Shown in pieces: positions 20,701 through 31,182 of a stretch of 64,000 nucleotides of DNA (within the stretch, counting starts at the first letter, position 1; every line of letters begins with the position of its first letter). The stretch comes from Atriophallophorus winterbourni (lineage: Eukaryota > Platyhelminthes > Trematoda > Plagiorchiida > Microphallidae). Made by a program: the position numbers and the translations under genes. The stretch is from NCBI GenBank assembly GCA_013407085.1, contig JACCGJ010014689.1:1-64000 (forward strand), written 5' to 3'. The notes beneath the pieces were generated by a model. It worked only from the letters and a program-made list of their open reading frames with translations, was not told the DNA's origin and did not search any database.

Positions 20701-22261
20701 AATAAAACGATTTTAAAAGCAGAATGAAATAAGATGCGGAAATCTTAGAACCAAGCATAACGTACTTTGGACATATTGATTGCTGTCCTTGAAATCCTGC
20801 CAAGCAGTATGCCACTTTGAGTCTTTGTGCACTACTACGCCGGAAGATTCACTGGAACAAGAACAAGTCTAACATCATAAAGACATTTTAAAACAGCATG
20901 TTAAGTTTGGCGTATCCACTGACGAGCATAGGCTGCACGAGTTCATATTTTCTAAGGAATGATCAGGCATTGCATATACTTTGACCAGTATCAGAGAAAA
21001 GCCAACAACTAGAAAACCAACAAAGAAGAAAATCGCTTTATTCGTGTACACGAATTTTCAGAAATCATTAAGTCGACCAATGACTCTGGCACTTATTATA
21101 ACTCCAGGCTTGTGATGTTAAACGTATCCACGCCCTGGATGACTACGGATATGTAATTGTGCAGTACTTCAGTAGAGCAGAAATGGCCCGTACTAAATTG
21201 ATTTGTCAAAGGTACTGAGCTGCAAGCAGAAATACACTGGGGTATCATTGCCATTTCCATTTTCACTGGCAATCTGACAGCATTTCAGTCTACGGGGGCA
21301 CTTTGCCCGAAGCAGGCTTGTAATTTCACCCATACATGCATACATCTAGACGATCATCTTATCAAGAGATAAGGTGGGTTGGAACCGATTAAAACTCATC
21401 TGATAATGACAGACAAAAACTCAGTTCCCCATTAGAGAACCTATTTGATAAAAAAACAATAAAAAATTGATTGCCTTTTTCATAAAATCAGTAGCGAAAG
21501 TCACCGCGTTTATATGTACCAACCAAAGCGTTGTGCAAACACAATATGTCGACATAGCTTACCTGTCTGGTGAAATCATCTTTTCCTCAAACGTTCCGGC
21601 TACTTCCGCCCTAGTTCTAAGAGTTTCTATAGGTCATGTATGAGATAGAGAATAAACACGTACTCAATGGCTCGTAAACTTTAGAACGATCTGATTCCAG
21701 TTCACGTTCCAAAGCCGCAACGCTCTGAAATAAAAGGAAATACAGATGACGAACCTTCAAAGTAGCCTGAAACATTTTGTTTTGTCCGAGCATTTTCGTA
21801 GCACCTTTCATCTGTTCTTTTGCCTGTGAAAGATTTTTCTGTAAAGCCTCATTCGATGTTAGCCGCTGGCTTCCTTCGCGAACCCATTCGGACACGTGAC
21901 CGACAGCTCCTTTCACTTTGCCCACCGCATCAGATGGGACCTCCTTCTCGAGTTTTTTCTACGAGCGTTAAAACTGTTGAACACGAGACTTACATAAAAC
22001 TCTCGAACAGATTTAAGCTCCTTGGATTGTTCGAGTTTGGCACTTTCTTCGCGAAACTTTTTTATACTTTCCTGCAGGGTTTGATCAAAGGACATAATGA
22101 CTAACCTTTAATTGTTCATCTCTGTTGGATTCTTCTTTTATTTTATCAATCAGACTTTTGATAAATCCTTTTGAATAGGGTTGCTTCTGCTGATAACAAA
22201 CAGGTAAGACCCGGACCGAAGCCTGAGCGGTACTTCGGTTTTGGATCAGGGATCGAATCAT
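14794..22261 (-). CDS. TIMM44: Mitochondrial import translocase subunit TIM44, complete, ten exons
   Basis: TIM44 tethers mtHsp70 to the TIM23 channel on the matrix side of the inner membrane. Coding exons (minus strand): 22261-22106, 22071-21994, 21958-21755, 21724-21660, 20851-20766, 19947-19855, 18040-17916, 16882-16832, 16795-16706 and 15024-14794. All phases join, giving 392 aa (human about 452). The N-terminus (MIRSLIQNRSTAQASVRVLP) looks like a presequence; an upstream in-frame ATG at 22333 is possible. Then come a charged helical part (ESIKKFREESAKLEQSKELK), VVVHKDSKWHTAWQDFK, FFDLKMQYEESDHP, KMDPEFTVEKFL, FNILNDWCHEA, and the C-terminal domain MTEQGPILVIFF...VWALCRNQHELHPWTAW, which ends level with the human protein. 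Introns of 34, 35, 30 and 36 nt alternate with introns of 0.8-1.8 kb that carry SINE-X copies. The exon-4 donor (ac|gtgttt) is the least certain junction. Confidence 0.92.
15812..15930 (-). repeat. SINE-X, 3' part, in TIM44 intron 9
   Basis: gtatgtatgaaagcacaagc to gttgccaaggcctagacacg, the reverse orientation of the family. The ORF predicted here (63 codons) is a repeat artefact. Confidence 0.8.
17005..17190 (+). repeat. RTE-type 3'-end repeat, solo copy
   Basis: From gaggtgtaggcacgtctacc through taagtcccacccttccccat, ggcagttaagcattcggtac and ggtgttatgctgtctgtgat, ending in (gat)n. It is about 90 percent alike to the 3' end of the RTE remnant at 23815-23965, but without any RTE coding part. 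It is either a strongly 5'-truncated RTE copy or a SINE that borrows the RTE tail. It lies in TIM44 intron 7. Confidence 0.75.
18233..18440 (+). repeat. SINE-X copy
   Basis: cttgcacggatatgcaatcg to gtggcactttgctttgtatc. Diverged, in TIM44 intron 6. Confidence 0.75.
18610..18785 (-). repeat. SINE-X, diverged reverse copy
   Basis: gtcatagactgcgcgtgagc to attgcacatatctgc, with the family's block order reversed. In TIM44 intron 6. Confidence 0.6.
19135..19435 (-). repeat. SINE-X copy with a duplicated 5' end
   Basis: Full reverse copy starting gtatgtatgcatgtatggaa. Its 5' end (complement of gattgcacatccgtgc) occurs twice in a row (19373-19390 and 19398-19415), separated by gtactgcac. In TIM44 intron 6. 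Confidence 0.8.
19578..19800 (-). repeat. SINE-X, diverged reverse copy
   Basis: gatatgaaagcacaagcctt to gcctgcagtcttacaga. It ends about 55 bp from the donor side of TIM44 exon 6. Confidence 0.7.
21143..21350 (+). repeat. SINE-X, diverged copy
   Basis: gactacggatatgtaattgt to tgtaatttcacccatacatgc. In TIM44 intron 4. Confidence 0.7.
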
Positions 22262-22344
22262 ATCTAGCTGAACAAACCTACACAGAAGAAAACGAGCAAC
22301 TGACGGAGGTATAGAAAAGTGACAAGGGTGCACACAATAGGTAT

Positions 22345-22415
22345 GTTATGGAAGCACAAGTCTGGTACAGGCAAATTACCGCGCAGTCATAGACTGCACG
22401 TGGGTTAACATGTCA
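22345..22415 (-). repeat. SINE-X fragment upstream of TIM44
   Basis: ggaagcacaagtctggtaca to gactgcacgtgggttaaca. It lies 12 bp upstream of the upper candidate TIM44 start, so it sits in or at the promoter or 5' UTR. Confidence 0.7.
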
Positions 22416-22419
22416 TGCA

Positions 22420-22645
22420 GCCTGAAATATTGTCAACTTCTATCACAATGGTTGATGCCGCTGGTAGAAGAAACCGAAGCTGTTTTGGATTTGAATGTGA
22501 CTGGCAATCACAATTTTTTCATTAAACTTTGAAGTTTATCTCATATTCGTTATTCGTATTGAAAAATTGTGGTTCAATTAATTTTATTCGCTGAAAATTC
22601 GTGTAAATGAATAAAGCAGTTTCCTTCTTATTCTTCTTCAATAAT
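22420..22645 (+). repeat. TTC-tailed repeat, 5'-truncated copy
   Basis: From tcatgcagcctgaaatattg, through gaagctgttttggatttgaa and gtgactggcaatca, to tgaataaagcagtttccttcttattcttcttc. It matches the last 230 bp of the insertion at 32461-32916. AATAAA followed by a TTC-rich tail suggests a retroposed transcript with its own 3' end. Confidence 0.75.
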
Positions 22646-22849
22646 AAGTTTACATCAAAACCACCGTTTCGAGATAGACACAAGTGTAGAGAGCTACTGC
22701 AATATCGGATCTCGAGAACTGCAGTGGAAGAAGGAATACATTGGATTTAGCAAAATAACTGGTTAAGGAAATGTGTAGAAAGTCGAAACTAGTTTCTGTG
22801 CAAATAAGGATGCGTTGTTCCAAAGGTTGTCATAGCCGGGAGTGGCAGT
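22646..22849 (+). other. Spacer, no feature recognised
   Basis: Short AT-rich spacer between the TTC-tailed repeat and the RTE remnant. Confidence 0.4.
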
Positions 22850-23965
22850 GGGGATAAGCTCCCACTGTTTATAAAATGCTCTCATATGGCACGCGTCTCA
22901 AATAGCCTCTGACAACAAAGTCCAGCTTCTGGCCTGCACGAGTGGCTCCCCGAGCCCGGCGGAACTGCTTCTACCAACAGGAGAAGGGGCGAAGGCGAGT
23001 GACTGGCGCCTGAAAAACAGTTTGCTTCGGGCAGATGGAGCCCGTTAGCCTGGGAGGGCATTTCATCTAAGGGAAGAAAAACCCTGATTTTAAACCTCCG
23101 CTGCCTTGCGGGATACCCGATCGCGGGAAAGGCTTCGGGAGAAAACCCTGAGGAAAAACCTGGAACAGAGTCTGGTAGACCACCTCTTTCTGGCAACTCC
23201 CTGCTCCTTGCAGGTCGCACTTGGTTGTGCAAAGGCTAGAAAAGCTGACTCGAACAAACGCCGAGTGGTGCTGGGGACGCCGCTTTGTACCCAAATTCCC
23301 AAGAATTTTCTGTGAAGCCGACTCATCCTCCAGGAGGAGATAGTCACACAAAGTAAAGTAATGTTGATATAGAGAAGCCGATCAACCTGCATAGGTTACG
23401 CTGGTTGGGTCACGTTATACGGATGCCGGACCACCGACTTCCGAAACGGATTCATTTTGCGACGCCACATCCTGATTGGCGTAAATCTAGGGGTGGCCAA
23501 ACCGTCACATGGCATAGACAGTTAAAAACCCTTACTAGTAACCTTTCCAAGGTAGGCGCAGCGCGTCTTCCAGGCTGGCATCCCCGAGATCAGATATCGC
23601 AATGGTTAGTTACGCTTCAGGATATGTCCCGAAACCGTGTTCAATGGCGGTCTTGCACTAAGCATATTCTTGAAGTGTTTGCTTAACCTTGTATGTTGTC
23701 AAGCGGATTGACAAGAAAAACTTATTATGATGCATGACAGTAAAAGCCGCAAGGAAGCTGCCGTGCTGATGTCGCTCTATTCGTTCACGAAACTTGTGTG
23801 GATGTATGTTCCATTCGAGGTGTAGGCACCTCTTCCCAGTTTGTTTGTGCTTACTCTTCGATAAAAGCCGTAGCAATTTAAGTCCCACCCTTCCCCATCT
23901 TTTAGGATTTTACTTTTTCAGGGTTGTATGGCAGTTAAGCATTCGGTACGTGCTACCGGTGTAAT
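22850..23965 (+). mobile_element. RTE-type non-LTR retrotransposon, internally deleted
   Basis: The left half (about 22850-23350) is GC-rich leader-like sequence (gcctctgacaacaaagtcca, ggctccccgagcccggcgga, agcccgttagcctgggaggg). The right half (from about 23380) is the last part of the RT protein and a 3' UTR that ends near 23965. The endonuclease and most of the RT, several kilobases, are missing between them, so two ends were joined. The 3' UTR (gtaggcacctcttcccagtt...gtgctaccggtgtaatgctg) is the same as the solo repeats at 17005, 60470 and 61370. The leader-like reading of the left half is by context, not by a match. Confidence 0.6.
23387..23686 (+). pseudogene. RTE reverse transcriptase, C-terminal fragment
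   Basis: In-frame open stretch LHRLRWLGHVIRMPDHRLPK ... RGGQTVTWHRQLKTLTSNLS ... LPGWHPRDQISQWLVTLQDM ... NRVQWRSC, ending TAA. This is the characteristic tail after the RT domain in RTE-clade elements (RLRWLGHV.RM, RGG..TW, W...RNR.QWR). No RT catalytic motifs remain, so it is a dead fragment. Confidence 0.78.
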
Positions 23966-24774
23966 GCTGTCTTTGATGATGAATGTTCCGGAAAGAGCAC
24001 CTGCCACCGTTCATCCAGCCCATGTTTGAACGCATTTACTGGAGTTGCCGATATGAGTTCTGCGGGGTGTGTGTTTCACGCGTTCACTGCACGGATGCCA
24101 AAGAAGTGCGTTCTGGATTCCAGACTGGTGCACCGTTATTCAAATTTTTCTCTAAAATAAACGCGGAACACCTAAAAACTTCGGAAGTTGTTTATGCGTT
24201 GACTGTATGAACGAATCCTCCATAGCTCACGCCTCACCTTGATGAAGGCAAACACTCCAACTTTTCCAGGTTCATCAATAGAAACCCATGTACCCGAAGG
24301 ACGATCTAGATTAAGCTCGACGTATCAATGTATACTTACCCAAGTTTATCGAAAGTAGAAAACTTTAGCAGTGTTAGGCTTTCTTTAGAAGCATTCCACG
24401 AACACACTTCGGAAGCTCGATTAGGTTATCAACCTCTTCGAACCCTCTATCTACTAAACTTGACAATACGAAAAAAGGCATTTCTAACGCGACTGAGCCT
24501 CGCTATACGGTTTTTGAACAATAAATTTATCATTAACATTGACAATCAATTATGATTTTTGTCGATCAAATGGTTATTTAAATCTATGTGGTCATTTTAA
24601 CATTATAATTTACGATTAAAATATTAAAGCGCAGCTGACTCGCAATAATTTAGTGGGGTAAATCAACGGTTAAGTTATCGAACCCAGAATTTTTACAGCA
24701 AGTTATTAGAATTTTAGACTGACACAAGAAAAAGCCAGAACAGTATTCCTAATTTAGAAATTTAATTGTACGTC
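23966..24774 (+). other. Spacer before the CR1-like element
   Basis: No conserved gene recognised. The short ORFs at 23983-24210 and 24328-24555 have no domain signature I know. The last few hundred bases are probably the 5' UTR of the element starting at 24775. Confidence 0.45.
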
Positions 24775-25827
24775 ATGGCAACTTCTACTTCTAATTCTGG
24801 TGTAAATGATGCAAGCAAGTGTGTTAAATGCGTTGAACACGTTAAAAACTCTGACTGCGCTCTACAGTGTGATTTTTGTGACAAATGGGAACACGTCAAG
24901 TGTTCATCGGTCAATCAATCAATTTATGATTCGCTGGTGCAATTTCCCAGTACGCAAATTGTATTCTATTGTTCTGCCTGTGACGCTCGTCGTCGTCGTG
25001 AGAAACTTTCAAAATTACGGAATGTTTCGCTTCGATCAAAAACGATTATCGAATCTGCTCCTCAATCAGTCAAGAGGCTCCGTACTTCCGATTCCGAGGT
25101 CTCCATACCGTGTACCGTTAGTTTGCCCGCGTCCCCTTCAGGAAAGAAAAAGAAAAATCGGGTTGAAGTCGATCGTGATCAGTTGAATAATTCCAATCAA
25201 ATTGAAGCACCATCGTGTGTCGAGATAATTGCCAAGCAATCTCACAAAAGACGCAATTGCCCAGTGAACTGCAATGTTCCAATGCCCGTCGCCACGACAT
25301 GTACAAGCATACGGAGTGATAATCAAAGGAAGTCTGCTGCTCCGTCCCTCACAGTGCGTGATAATAAGAACTATGCACCCCGATCACATTGTCTATTAGT
25401 TTTCAGAGTGCCAGAATCCAGCAAAGAGTCTCCATCTGATCGGCATGCGGATGATCTACAGCAACTTCAGGTGATTCTCGACAAAGTTCTTCATAATAAC
25501 GACCAGGGTGTGACGATAAAAGCTCTTATACGCCTCGGTAAAAGAAAACCAGATATCGATAGACCACTGAAAATTGTCTTTTCAGGATCTGAAGACCCCG
25601 CTAGATTACTCTCAAACTCCCACAAATTGAGAGGCACTGCGTTTGTTCTTAAACCTGACCTGTCATTAGAAGATAGAACTAAATTACGAACATCAGTTGA
25701 AGAACTCAAGCTCAGGCTACACAATGGTGAAAGCAACCTGACGATCAGAAATTTTCGAGTGGTCAGCCGTCAGAGGATGATTCAGCAGCCACTACAGCTC
25801 AAACCACGAAGCCCGTTGCAATGCTGA
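24775..25827 (+). CDS. Non-LTR ORF1 protein with PHD-like zinc finger
   Basis: 350 aa from ATG (TCATGG context); intact. The N-terminus holds a Cys/His cluster: CVKC, CDFC, WEHVKC and FYCSACD (about residues 17-74), in the C4HC3-like spacing of a PHD finger, as in other CR1-like ORF1 proteins. A basic middle follows (SPSGKKKKNRVE). The C-terminal half (LLVFRVPES ... IKALIRLGKRKP ... RPLKIVFSGSEDPARLLSNS) resembles the nucleic-acid-binding part of such ORF1s. Its likely role is RNA binding and chaperoning of the retrotransposon RNA. The stop overlaps the ORF2 start. Confidence 0.82.
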   Translation: MATSTSNSGVNDASKCVKCVEHVKNSDCALQCDFCDKWEHVKCSSVNQSIYDSLVQFPSTQIVFYCSACDARRRREKLSKLRNVSLRSKTIIESAPQSVKRLRTSDSEVSIPCTVSLPASPSGKKKKNRVEVDRDQLNNSNQIEAPSCVEIIAKQSHKRRNCPVNCNVPMPVATTCTSIRSDNQRKSAAPSLTVRDNKNYAPRSHCLLVFRVPESSKESPSDRHADDLQQLQVILDKVLHNNDQGVTIKALIRLGKRKPDIDRPLKIVFSGSEDPARLLSNSHKLRGTAFVLKPDLSLEDRTKLRTSVEELKLRLHNGESNLTIRNFRVVSRQRMIQQPLQLKPRSPLQC

Positions 25828-28613
25828 CAAATGCCCGAAGCATCTTGAACAAGAAAGACGAGTTTGAGACCCTTATACTCCGACATTCTCCTGTACTCTT
25901 TGCGGTAAGTGAAACGTGGTTATCCAGTAACATTGAAGATCGAGAAGTTTTCATGCCCAATTACTCCATCCGGCGATGCGATCGTTTAACTGACAGACAC
26001 GGTGGTGTCCTCATTTACATTTCTAATGAGTGGATGATATCGGAAACCGTACATCATCGAGGTACCGATAATTTATGGGAGATGTTGATCTGCAGAATCA
26101 AAAACTTTGAATCCCAAGCGCTTACTGTTCTTGTCTTTTATCGTAGTCCAAGATGTGTGGATGGTGCTTGGATGAATTTGATTCGAAAATACACTTCAAA
26201 ACCGAGGATATTCATCATGGGCGACTTTAATTTGCCTGACATCGACTGGTCAATGTTATGCTGTAAGCCAGGGGCCTCCAGGCTCTCGTTATCGTTTCTC
26301 GACTTTGTAGTACAAGAAAAATTAATTCAGCATGTTTCCGATGCGACCCGTTATGGTATTTCATCATCCTCGTGCCTGGACCTGATTTTCACACGGCACG
26401 AGCACTGCATATCTAACATCGAACATCTGCAGCCTCTCGATTCCAGTGACCACGCGGTAATCCTAGCATACACATGTCTTCCCAAACAAAAAACGTTCAG
26501 GAATCAGCGCATCCCTAACCCGTGGAAGACTGACTTCAATGTTCTTATAACCGCCGCTAGCCAGCAGTCGTGGGATGTAGAGAATTTGAATCTTCACCTA
26601 GCCTGCAGAAAATTCTACGGCAACCTACGGGAATTGTATGCAGCTCATGTTCCGATGAAGAAACACCCTAGCAGCTATCGTGGTCCTCCATGGTTCGATA
26701 AATGTCTACAAAGAATGATGCGTCATAGAAAGAGGTTGTGGTGTATCTTCAAATTGGAACCCACTGCGGTTAATTATGAAGCCTACAAATCAATTCGTAA
26801 TGCTGTAACGAAAGTTAAAAGAGACAAGCGTCGAACCTTTGAGAGATCATTAATCGAAAATTCTTCGTCTCAACCCAAAAGACTGTACGCTTATGTAAAC
26901 AAACGTTTGAGAAGGAAAGACGACATTTCATTCTTATCGGACGACAACGGCCACATCCTCACAACAGATTCATCAAGAGCCGAAACTATGGCAGAATTCT
27001 TCGCATCATGCTTCTCTGGAGAGCAGCCCGACCTCCCGCATATCAACGCAGCCGACAATGCTATGCTTGACACTGTCACATTTAATTCCGATGCTGTGTA
27101 CGGACTACTCAGAGAACTCGATCCAACCAAGTCTCCTGGATGGGATGGAATCCACCCAGTTATACTGAAACACCTGGCTCCAATAATTGCTCGGCCCCTG
27201 GCTTGTGTCTACCAAAAGTCATTTTCGGAGGGCGAACTACCTATCGAATGGAAATATGGTGTCGTTAAGCCGTTTCATAAACAGAGTGACAAGCACAAGC
27301 CTAGTAACTACAGACCAATATGCCTTACTTCTGTTCTGTTGAAGATCATGGAGAAGCTGGTGAAACGCTGCATTGAAAATTATATTTACCATCGCGATGT
27401 ACTTTCTCCTACACAGCATGGATTTATCAAGGGTAGGTCTTGCTTAACCAACCTCTTAATCACAAGAGAGGCTTGGGCTGATGCAAAAGACAATAAGATA
27501 TCTGTCGATGTGATATTCTTCGACTTTTCGAAAGCTTTTGATAGGGTCAATCACCGGAAGCTGCTGCATCGATTGAGAGCATATGGGCTTGGAGGCTCGC
27601 TTTTGAAATGGCTTCATAGTTTTATCACAGATCGGCAATGGGCTGTGCAAATCAACGTGTCACTTTCTCGTTGGAGGCCTGTCAGCAGTGGTGTACCACA
27701 AGGGTCGGTTTTAGGCCATCTCCTATTCATTCTTTATGTGAATAACATAACACGTAGTCTGCAATCAACTTGCTTGATGTTTGCAGACGATCTGAAAATA
27801 TGGCGCGCAGTTGCTTCATCAACTGACCGTGAAATACTGCATCAGCCAATGGGCATCAGTCAACGATCTTCCGCTGAATGCTACCAAAACGAAACACTTG
27901 ACGGTAGGCGTTCTGGACCCCTTTGATTATTACATCAATGACATGAAGATTGGGAGCTGTACGGAGACCAGAGATCTAGGCACGATTGTGACTTCCAGCT
28001 TGAAGACCGCAGCAAACACTGCTCAAGCACGATCAAAGGCCTTGCGATGCTTGTGGGCCTTAAGAAGAACATTTGCTGATTGGTCTATTCCTATGACAAA
28101 AATACTTTTTAGAACTTACGTTTGACCACTCCTAGAATACGGTGTTGTAGCGGCGTTTCCCTGCACCGCAGCCGAAGAGCGACTTCTAGAAAAAGTTCAA
28201 CGACTTGCGACGAGATTCTGCACCGGTATCTGCAAGCTACCATACGCAGAGCGATGTCTGAAATTGAATATTTTCTCACTAGCCTACCGCAGGGTTCATG
28301 GTGACATGATACTCCTCTATCGGATTGTTTGCCGGAACGAGCTTCCGGACCTCAGATCGCTTTTTGTAGTTATCTCTGACCATCGCACAAAGGGCCACAA
28401 ATTTCGGTTGCTCGTCCACCGGGCGAATCGTCTGTCGCACTGGTACAGATTTTCACAACGTGTTGTCGGCACTTAGAACTCACTTCCGGCCAAGGTTGTT
28501 GAAGCGACAAGTCTATCTCTGTTCAAGAACAGCACCGATCAATTTATCTGGTTCACCAAAGACGACTGCTTTGAGAAACGAATCCACCTCCCAAGATACC
28601 CGAGGCGTTGGTA
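25821..28613 (+). pseudogene. Non-LTR ORF2 (endonuclease + reverse transcriptase), frameshifted
   Basis: Starts ATG at 25821, overlapping the ORF1 stop (ATGCTGA). Endonuclease: NARSILNKKDEFE, VSETWLSS, GDFNLPDIDW, CLDLIFTRHEH and SDHAV. RT: KSPGWDGIHPVIL, NYRPICLTSVLLKIMEKLV, QHGFIKGRSCLTNLL, FFDFSKAFDRVNH, SGVPQGSVLG and FADDLKIW. The frame shifts at about 27840, just after the FADD block, and continues in the next frame (DLPLNATKTKHLTV ... LGTIVTSSLK). It is then broken by TGA 28123-28125 and TAG 28474-28476 (the latter at the Trp of the WNSLP motif) and ends at 28613. Confidence 0.85.
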
Positions 28614-28754
28614 GTTATGCCGGTTTAGGAAATAGCTTAAATGGAACTTTTGTACTCCTTCTGCTCTAAATATAATTGTATTGTATTGTATAATAAACAA
28701 AACAAGGATACACGTTGGATAACCAAATATGGCGGGTCACTTTATCAAGGTCAT

Positions 28755-30110
28755 TTCAACCCAATAGTTCATTTCAGTTCAGTTTAGTTCAGTTGCGCAG
28801 GACAGTAAGTGGCTAACGAGCAAATCGAGCGTCCAGAATTTCTTTCGATGGAAAGCTACAGAGAAGCACTGCCAAAGCGTTTTTCTTATTGTGATTTAGA
28901 TATCCTTGACCCCAAGGGATTATCCGGGTTGTGTTTAGGAAACACCTCGTTATGAATGATGATGGGAAAATAAAAATAAATTTCTCTTTGCCAGTGCGGT
29001 GAGAGGTCAGATTAAGAAGATTTGTGCAATGAAAACAGAACGCTAGCGTTTACTTACTTACCAGACAACGCCAAAAATGGTAAACTACCTAATCTTGCAT
29101 CGAAGTTGGGGGGAGATTTCAGGAAAAAGCTTGCCCCAGATGCGGTCCAAACCGTTTTTAAAACTCACGACAGAACAGCGGGATATAAGTTTTTCTGGAA
29201 GCCGGTTCCAGAAATTTACCGTCCTTACGCTGAAATATTTTTTCCGGGAGTCTTGCATAAAATCGCTCTTTAGCAAGTTCCAGTGAATGCACGCTGGTGC
29301 CTAGTTCTGGACTTAAGGCAAAGTAGTCGTTCAGGAAAACGCTGCTTGAGACCTTCAAGATCTTAAAGGTTTTAATTAATTCACCTCTTAAACGACCGCG
29401 CGTAAGTGAGAAAAGATCTAGTGACTTCAGGTGTGCAGCGTAATGTTTCCATCGCTGACCATCAATTATGCGCGTTGTGAGACGCCGTGCGCTTTCGGGT
29501 CGAACGATGTCCTTCTTGTAAGTAATGCGTTTCAAAGAAATACATCTCGTCTTTTGCTGAATAGCACAAATCTCAGCTGAAAAAGAACTTTGCGAGCACG
29601 TTGAGCTGCAGAGGCAGATTGGTCCTCCTATCTGAAGTAAGTCATAACTAGTACTTCCAAATCCATAAAACGCCTTGTGACGATAACGCTGAGAAAATTT
29701 CCGACACCTGCACCTAAATCTTATCAACCAATGCTGACCAGAGTTGGTTAGTATTGAGGTTTAGCAGGAGGTTCCACTGGTATGACCAGTTTATGACCCG
29801 TTTTGAAGTAGTGCATCAAGGTATCTTCATCCATTGATCCGACGAAGTTCACATCATTTGCGAAAATGAAGGATGAGCACTTCAATGCAGACGAAATTCA
29901 TCAATAAAAATCAAGAATAGTAGAGGACCAAAGACCGCATCTTTAGGTACCCTACTGATAACGTCGCTTTGGTTTGGTATCGTAAATGCTACCCGAAATC
30001 CGAATGTCATAACTAGCCTTTATCGAAGCAAATAGACTATTCCGTATGCCTTTTGCTACTAGCTTAATCTCTGGAAGCGGTGATTTACGGTATCGAAATC
30101 ATTGCAGAAA
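28755..30110 (-). pseudogene. CR1-like RT relict, 5'-truncated (family II)
   Basis: On the minus strand, from an eroded RT catalytic region (about 30110-29750; FVGSMDE-like residues after the FADD position) through ESARRLTTRIIDGQRW, LDLFSLTRGRLRGELIKTFK and NFWNRLPEKL to a 3' end with the tandem tail (actgaact)n, seen on + as cagttcagtttagttcagtt at about 28770-28800. Multiple frameshifts. It is the same family as 42632-44970, judged from the shared 3' sequence (gcgtccagaat...ttctttcgatgg against gcgtccagaatacttctggtgg). Confidence 0.75.
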
Positions 30111-31182
30111 TCTTGATAGGGGGCTTCGACAGGCTTTTCTTCATCTATCCATTTAGTGGCAGTCCTTGACCAAATATCTATTATCAAAATTAAGTGCCTT
30201 GCACACAAAACAACATCAAATATCAAGCATTGCTCACAGTTGGCAAATCGATTTTCACCCTCAAAACATATGATGATTTTCAAAACTTGTGAATAAAATG
30301 CGATAGGACCGACTTTCCCTGTAGTTTTCTCAAGGAGAGATAAAATTTCAAAGGTTTTACAATCATTATCAAAAGTTTCATAAGAAATTTAACGGTATTA
30401 AATGGACGCTATCAGCTATGCAATCTATCTCGCGAAGACATTAGGTAAAATTAGATTTACCGTTTCTGAGCCAAAATATTCGTTTATTTTAAACATATAG
30501 AGCATCACAAAGACCTCATTTTCAAGCGTCATCTAGTAGTCAGCAAGTGAAAGTTGGCTAATTGTTATGAATATAAGTTTAAGAGCTAAACAAAATCTTG
30601 TGTTGATGTATCAAGCTGTTTGACTAACTCTGCAAACTGCCATGGCAATAAAATTCTATTAAATGGTGTATTATTCATTAGAAAAATGCGTTCACCTGCT
30701 GATAATTAAGAGAATTGTTCCCAATTTTATGGCCTTAGTCCGTTCTTTGGTCAATACTCAATAACCAAGCGTTGATAACTATTTATGTCTGAAAAACGTT
30801 TAGTGTTTTTAACCGAAATTTCCAGTTGCGATGAAGGTTGTTTCGCTGCCGAACTAACGTGCGGTCGTATTTTTGTTGCTTTGACACTTTTGCCTGTTTC
30901 TTCGCCGAATCAACTCGGATTTTAACCGTTCAAAAAAGTTTTGCTATACTTTGACGAGAGCTATCGGAATTTATACGTTTTGATCTGGTCCGTCGATTAA
31001 CAGCAAATTTACCGTTTCAACGTTAACTTTTCAATTTGCTGACGCGTGCAAACTTTCTCCTACAGTTAACTGTCGTGGCGTTTTGGCTTTCATTGCAGAG
31101 TCCACTTCAAACTACTCAATTTGATACATCATCCTGTGTTCTATTTTGTGTGGTTATCGAGCTATCACGAATTAATTGTACA
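30111..31182 (+). other. AT-rich spacer
   Basis: No conserved coding sequence recognised. The final 300 bases may be the 5' UTR of the family IV element (boundary not visible). Confidence 0.45.

Larger units (their letters stand above)
24660..28692 (+). mobile_element. CR1-like non-LTR retrotransposon, near full length (family III)
   Basis: 5' UTR (start uncertain), ORF1 24775-25827, ORF2 25821-28613, then a 3' UTR ending in a tandem tail ttgtattgtattgtat (28675-28692) rather than poly(A). The tail type and the EN-RT ORF2 place it in the CR1-like group. ORF2 carries one frameshift and two stops, so this copy is inactive. Confidence 0.85.

Noticed and set aside
22882..23392. Three overlapping minus-strand ORFs of about 100 codons
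   Set aside because: Antisense to the GC-rich RTE leader; no domain, and all three frames open equally, which indicates composition rather than selection.
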